From a bacterium (GTDB lineage: Bacteria > Bacillota_A > Clostridia > Lachnospirales > Lachnospiraceae), in NCBI GenBank assembly GCA_004562915.1, contig SFQZ01000093.1:1-9391 (forward strand): a stretch of DNA of 9,391 nucleotides. Reading direction: 5' to 3'. A program made the translations under genes and the position numbers. The notes below the pieces were generated by a model. The model ran no database searches. It was not told where the DNA came from and saw nothing but the letters and a program-made list of their open reading frames with translations. Shown here piece after piece: positions 6,337 through 9,391 of the stretch (positions are counted from its first letter, which is position 1; each line of letters starts with the position of its first letter).

Positions 6337-7821
6337 ATGGGAAAGAAAAAAGAAAAAGAGGTTCTCGGTAAGAAAGAGATTCGACGTCGGAAAAAGAAAA
6401 AATCACTGATTATTAAAATGGTGATACTGCTTGTACTTCTGGCGATCTTAGGAGTTTGCATATTCTTTTTGGTGCGTACCATAAAGCCGGAGCAGCAGGA
6501 ACAGGAACCTGTTACGCAGGAAAACGTGACACCTTCTCCGGAACCGGAGATAGAGCTGACACCGGAAGCGACAGAAGATACATCCGTTCAGCCGGAGACA
6601 GCAGATAAAGCTGCGGTAATGGAAGAAGCTGCTTATCTTGCGGCCACATATGATTATGACGCAGCCATCGAAAAACTGAATTCTTTGACAGGAGCTGCGG
6701 AGGACCCGGAGATTTCTGCAAAAATAACTGAATATCAGACAACCAGAGACAGCTGTGTTCCGGTCAATATGAATGAAGTGACTCATATTTTTTATCATTC
6801 TCTTGTAGTGGATCCGGATCGTGGATTTGCCGGGGATGACAGCCTTTCCGCCGGTTTCAAACAGTGGATGACCACAGTAGACGAATTCAATAAGATTACA
6901 CAGGCGATGTATGACAATGGATATGTGTTGGTGCGTCTGAGAGATTTGGTGGTTCAGACAACAGATGAAAGTGGAAATGTACACTTTACAGCGAATCCTG
7001 ATTTGAAACTTCCAGTCGGAAAGAAAGCCTTTGTGCTATCTTTGGATGATCTGAGTTATTATCATAGTTATGACGGGAGGGGAATCGCTTCTAAAATAGT
7101 ACTGGATGAAAATGGGAAACCAGTCTGTGAGTATGTGCAGGCAGATGGAACGACAGTCACAGGTGCATACGACTGTGTACCGCTTCTTGATCAGTTTATC
7201 GCAGAACATCCGGATGCCTCTTATAAAGGCGCAAAGGGGATGATTGCGCTTACCGGCTATAACGGAATTTTGGGATATCGAACAGATATTGCGTATAAAA
7301 CAGGAGAAAATCTTACTGCTGATCAGCAGGCATGGTTGACTGCACATCCGGAGTTTGACTGGGATAATGAATGTGCTCAGGCAAAAACAGTGGCGGATGC
7401 CATCAAAGCAGACGGCTGGGAATTTGCCAGCCATACCTGGGGACACATACGTATCGGAGATGCCAGTCTGGAAAGAATACAGACAGATACAGAAAAATGG
7501 AAAAGCTATGTTGCACCGCTTGTAGGGGATACCGATACAATTATATTCGCACATGGACAGGATCTGTCGGATTGGCATGATTACAGTGCGGACAATGAAA
7601 AATTCGGTTATCTGAAAAGTCAGGGATTTAATTTCTACTGTAATGTGGATTCTGCGCGATATTTCTTACAGATACGGGATAATTATGTAAGGCAGGGCAG
7701 AAGAAATCTGGATGGTTACCGGTTGTGGAATGATGTTCACGGGGAGGCAAACCGGACCAGTGATTTGTTTGATGCAAGCCAGATACTGGATTCACGAAGG
7801 ACGGACGTACCGGCATTGTAA
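6337..7821 (+). CDS. Membrane-anchored polysaccharide deacetylase-like protein
   Basis: The protein has 494 residues. A very basic cytoplasmic start (Lys/Arg-rich, residues 3-22) precedes one membrane helix at about 24-46, so the rest faces outward. A Pro/Glu/Thr-rich linker (50-90) and a short helical, TPR-like segment (92-138) follow. The remainder resembles a NodB-fold carbohydrate esterase. VTHIFYHSLV (148-157) is the first strand, LSLDDLSYY (234-242) supplies the Asp pair (237, 238), and SHTWGH (365-370) supplies the two metal His (366, 370). FAHGQD (404-409) sits where family members usually have FAYPYG. About 128 residues separate the Asp pair from the His pair, more than the usual 50 or so, with a hairpin-rich insert between. 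Family knowledge suggests removal of acetyl groups from peptidoglycan or a surface polysaccharide, but the substrate is unproven. The gene starts three bases after the RNA methyltransferase, with AAAGGGG as its ribosome binding site. Confidence 0.85.
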   Translation: MGKKKEKEVLGKKEIRRRKKKKSLIIKMVILLVLLAILGVCIFFLVRTIKPEQQEQEPVTQENVTPSPEPEIELTPEATEDTSVQPETADKAAVMEEAAYLAATYDYDAAIEKLNSLTGAAEDPEISAKITEYQTTRDSCVPVNMNEVTHIFYHSLVVDPDRGFAGDDSLSAGFKQWMTTVDEFNKITQAMYDNGYVLVRLRDLVVQTTDESGNVHFTANPDLKLPVGKKAFVLSLDDLSYYHSYDGRGIASKIVLDENGKPVCEYVQADGTTVTGAYDCVPLLDQFIAEHPDASYKGAKGMIALTGYNGILGYRTDIAYKTGENLTADQQAWLTAHPEFDWDNECAQAKTVADAIKADGWEFASHTWGHIRIGDASLERIQTDTEKWKSYVAPLVGDTDTIIFAHGQDLSDWHDYSADNEKFGYLKSQGFNFYCNVDSARYFLQIRDNYVRQGRRNLDGYRLWNDVHGEANRTSDLFDASQILDSRRTDVPAL

Positions 7822-7884
7822 TAGGATGCCAGGAACGTGAAATGCGAAGAAATCCGTAAGTATCATAAAATCTAAGAATGATGA

Positions 7885-7935
7885 AAAAAAGAAGTGTTAT
7901 ATCTGAAAGAAAAACAGGTATAGCACTTCTTTTTT
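7885..7935 (+). terminator. Bidirectional intrinsic terminator after the deacetylase-like gene
   Basis: Bases 7885-7901 pair with 7919-7935 over 17 positions with a single G-T wobble. The core is GAAGTGTTATA against TATAGCACTTC, flanked by an A-run on the left and a T-run on the right. An inner CTG/CAG pairing (7903-7905 with 7915-7917) can extend it. It ends the RNA methyltransferase-deacetylase transcript. Confidence 0.85.
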
Positions 7936-8078
7936 CTTCGATTTCGTAAGAAATTGTAAGAAAAATTTAAAAAAATTCCTGCTGAATTGGCATGACAAAA
8001 ACAATATGTGGCTTTGCGGATACCATATGGAGGAAAGCCTGCTGTCATCACAGGGAGAAATATGGGGAGAAGTTTGTG

Positions 8079-8107
8079 TTGACAGGAAAAAGTAATTCTG
8101 CTACAAT
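8079..8107 (+). promoter_or_regulatory. Sigma-A-type promoter of the cell-wall hydrolase gene
   Basis: A perfect TTGACA at 8079-8084 and TACAAT at 8102-8107 are 17 bases apart, the best promoter in the window. Transcription would start near 8114, giving a leader of about 62 bases. A housekeeping-type promoter argues for vegetative expression of the downstream gene rather than expression restricted to spore formation. Confidence 0.8.
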
Positions 8108-8112
8108 CTATC

Positions 8113-8149
8113 CGTAACATGATTTAATAATTATGTAACAAAACGTAAA
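8113..8149 (+). repeat. Three spaced YGTAAM repeats at the hydrolase transcription start
   Basis: CGTAAC at 8113-8118, TGTAAC at 8134-8139 and CGTAAA at 8144-8149 lie in the same orientation, 21 and 10 bases apart, so they fall on one face of the helix. They resemble response-regulator half-sites, such as the TGTWAH repeats of WalR, though the spacing is one base shorter than that regulator's. AT-rich DNA produces such words by chance, so this is tentative. Confidence 0.25.
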
Positions 8150-8175
8150 AAGAACGAAAACATTAGGAGGTCATC

Positions 8176-9135
8176 ATGGCAAATAGAAGTTGGAAGGCGG
8201 CAGGAATCCTGGGGAGTGTACTTGTGATGAGCGCAGGTGCAGGGACTCTGGTGTATGCAGATGGTACGACCACGGAGATTACAAATGATAATTCCACTGC
8301 TTCCGTTCTGGAGGCTGCTGATTGGGAGAATAAAGCAGCAGCAGACGTTAAAACATATGCAAATGTAAGAGCAGAAGCATCTGAGAAAGCTGACAAAGCA
8401 GGAGTACTGCCGAAGGGGGCAGCGGCTGATGTGATAGAACAGCAGGGAGAATGGACAAAAGTTGAGTCTGGAGAAGTAGAAGGGTATGTAAAAACGGAAT
8501 TGCTTGCATTTGCTGATGAGGCAAAAAACCTCTATGAAGGGACATATGGAAACCAGGGCGTTGTTACAGCCAGTTCCCTGAGAATCCGGAATACTCCATC
8601 GCTGGATGGAAAGCAGATTGGATCCAAAACAAAGGGAAGTACGGTAAAAATTCTGGGCCAGGAGGGAGACTGGTATCAGATTGACAATGGAGACAACAGT
8701 CCGGCGTACATGAATGTGGAGTATATTAAAATAGAAGAAGCTACAGCCATTTCTGTGGAAGAGTATCAGGTTCAACAGGCAGTATCTGGAACTGTAGCGG
8801 CTGGATCAGGAGAACTGGATCTGTTGGCAGCAATCATCGAGTGTGAAGCCGGTGGGGAGAGTCATACCGGTAAAGTGGCTGTGGGTGCGGTTATTATGAA
8901 TCGTGTTCGGAGCGGTCAGTTCCCAAACAGTATCTCAGATGTAGTTTATCAGAGTGGTCAGTTTTCTCCTGTAGCCAGTGGAAAATTGTCATCCGTACTT
9001 GCCAGAGGAGCAAGAAGTGATTGCTATCAGGCAGCACAGGATGCATTGAATGGATCCAATCCGATCGGAGGAGCTCTCTATTTTAACAGTGGAACAGGAA
9101 AAGGACAGCAGATCGGAAATCAGCATTTCTATTAA
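8176..9135 (+). CDS. Secreted SH3b-SH3b-SleB-like cell wall hydrolase
   Basis: This 319-residue exported protein begins with a Sec signal peptide: Arg4 and Lys7, a hydrophobic core at about 9-26, and likely cleavage after Ala28 in VYA-D. Two bacterial SH3 domains follow, at about 57-112 (with ANVRAEASEKA and WTKVESGEVEGYVK) and about 129-187 (with SLRIRNTPSLDGKQIG and GDWYQID). Such domains bind the cell wall. The C-terminal Hydrolase_2 (SleB/CwlJ-like) domain spans about 213-319, from LLAAIIECEAGGE, where Glu224 is the expected catalytic acid, through TGKVAVGAVIMNRVRSGQFP and YQSGQFSPVASGK to a natural end at GNQHFY. The family cleaves the glycan strands of peptidoglycan as lytic transglycosylases. 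Founding members act on spore cortex in germination. Here a strong sigma-A promoter and wall-binding SH3 domains suggest growth or cell separation instead, which is inference. AGGAGG sits five bases before the ATG. The gene is monocistronic. Confidence 0.92.
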   Translation: MANRSWKAAGILGSVLVMSAGAGTLVYADGTTTEITNDNSTASVLEAADWENKAAADVKTYANVRAEASEKADKAGVLPKGAAADVIEQQGEWTKVESGEVEGYVKTELLAFADEAKNLYEGTYGNQGVVTASSLRIRNTPSLDGKQIGSKTKGSTVKILGQEGDWYQIDNGDNSPAYMNVEYIKIEEATAISVEEYQVQQAVSGTVAAGSGELDLLAAIIECEAGGESHTGKVAVGAVIMNRVRSGQFPNSISDVVYQSGQFSPVASGKLSSVLARGARSDCYQAAQDALNGSNPIGGALYFNSGTGKGQQIGNQHFY

Positions 9136-9146
9136 AATTTATTCTT

Positions 9147-9180
9147 GATGTTGGGGTCAAAAGCTTTTGACCCTGGCATC
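9147..9180 (+). terminator. Hairpin after the cell-wall hydrolase gene, possible terminator
   Basis: GGGTCAAAAG at 9154-9163 is followed at once by its reverse complement CTTTTGACCC at 9164-9173. The pairing extends outward through wobbles to GATG (9147-9150) and CATC (9177-9180). ATATTCTATT follows, which is T-rich but not a clean T-run. Its place 12 bases after the stop codon favours a terminator of moderate strength. Confidence 0.55.
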
Positions 9181-9322
9181 ATATTCTATTGAGTTTGTGT
9201 AGAAATAAAGGTGGTAGTGGCTGGTGTGAGATAATCAGTGTGATTCGTGGTTTGGAAGAATTTTTTTTGTTCATGTTGGTGATGAAGTAAATGGGGGCTG
9301 TCGGGAAATAGATAGTTCTACA

Positions 9323-9362
9323 CAGGGGCAGATGTGATCCATGCGGATCACATCTGCCCCTG
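9323..9362. terminator. 18-bp perfect hairpin, likely terminator or repetitive palindrome
   Basis: CAGGGGCAGATGTGATCC at 9323-9340 pairs without mismatch with 9345-9362 around the loop ATGC. AAATTTATCTTTT follows on the plus strand, a delayed and interrupted T-run. On the minus strand no T-run follows. It may end plus-strand transcripts that pass the hairpin at 9147-9180, terminate a neighbouring gene beyond the window, or be a copy of an intergenic palindromic repeat. Confidence 0.5.
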
Positions 9363-9391
9363 AAATTTATCTTTTAAAAAGAAAAAGATGG

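Larger units (their letters stand above)
7822..8175. other. 354-base intergenic region
   Basis: The region holds, in order, about 60 bases with nothing recognisable, a strong terminator (7885-7935), a pair of GTAAGAAA repeats (7946-7953 and 7956-7963, ten bases apart) in AT-rich DNA, about 100 bases without clear signals, a sigma-A-like promoter (8079-8107), and a leader ending in AGGAGG at 8165-8170. A 41-codon reading frame at 7992-8117 has no ribosome binding site and is not called a gene. Confidence 0.6.
9136..9391. other. Right-end intergenic region without a convincing gene
   Basis: After the hydrolase stop codon no reading frame with a ribosome binding site is visible. The region holds two hairpins (9147-9180 and 9323-9362) and a run of eight T at 9262-9269 after a weak stem. 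The stretch between about 9190 and 9320 is G- and T-rich and unlike its neighbours. I see no promoter I would defend. TGAGATAAT at 9227-9235 resembles an extended -10 but lacks a -35. Confidence 0.5.

Noticed and set aside
7992..8117. A 41-codon plus-strand frame beginning MTKTICGFADTIW with a Cys-Cys-His-His cluster
   Set aside because: No ribosome binding site precedes the ATG, and the strong promoter of the next gene lies inside it, so the frame is most likely chance.
7872..8120. Minus-strand open frame of 82 codons in the intergenic region
   Set aside because: It crosses the terminator stem and has no ribosome binding site; the composition reflects AT-rich DNA.
9254..9269. T8 run as a terminator
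   Set aside because: The only stem in front of it is four base pairs with a long loop, too weak for an intrinsic terminator.
9388..9391. ATG at the right edge as the start of a new gene
   Set aside because: No Shine-Dalgarno sequence precedes it and only one base of the reading frame after the ATG is visible.
1..9391. CRISPR array, tRNA, rRNA, insertion sequence, toxin-antitoxin pair or phage genes
   Set aside because: No regularly spaced repeats, no cloverleaf or rRNA-like sequence, no transposase or integrase motifs and no terminal inverted repeats were seen; the coding space is filled by the six genes listed.

Overview
The window looks like an ordinary, mostly vegetative stretch of a low-to-middle GC Firmicutes chromosome, most likely a gut-type Lachnospiraceae (Clostridia). 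The reasons are strong AGGAGG-type ribosome binding sites, sigma-A-like promoters, a dnaE-pfkA gene pair, a non-PolC DNA polymerase III alpha of 1160 residues, and a secreted SH3-SH3-SleB-like hydrolase. The genus assignment is inference from protein character only.

Layout: all six complete genes read on the plus strand. Positions 1-221 are a divergent intergenic region. Its left edge carries a minus-strand Shine-Dalgarno sequence for a gene that starts just outside the window, an inverted repeat that could be an operator, and a good promoter for the first plus-strand gene. That gene is a small class I SAM-dependent methyltransferase (TTG start, 222-812), closed by a clean intrinsic terminator. 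Next come dnaE (882-4364) and pfkA (4429-5415). A consensus-like promoter overlaps the dnaE stop codon, so pfkA probably has its own transcription start. A long U-tailed hairpin follows pfkA. A SpoU/TrmH-family RNA 2'-O-ribose methyltransferase (5518-6333) and a membrane-anchored polysaccharide-deacetylase-like protein (6337-7821) form a tightly spaced pair, three bases apart, that ends at a strong bidirectional terminator. After a 354-base gap with a near-perfect sigma-A promoter comes a secreted cell-wall hydrolase (8176-9135). The last 256 bases contain no convincing gene but have two hairpins, one with an 18-bp perfect stem.

Functionally, the middle of the window is core metabolism and replication (DNA synthesis, the committed step of glycolysis, RNA modification). 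The right part is cell-envelope work: carbohydrate deacetylation at the outer membrane face and peptidoglycan cleavage.

I found no convincing new multi-gene system, mobile element, CRISPR array, tRNA or rRNA. The points most worth a second look are the PfkA active-site motif with Leu where Asn is usual (TIDLD), the complete metal-ligand set in the DnaE PHP domain, the widely spaced NodB motifs in the deacetylase-like protein, the operator-like repeat at the left edge, and the perfect palindrome at the right edge.
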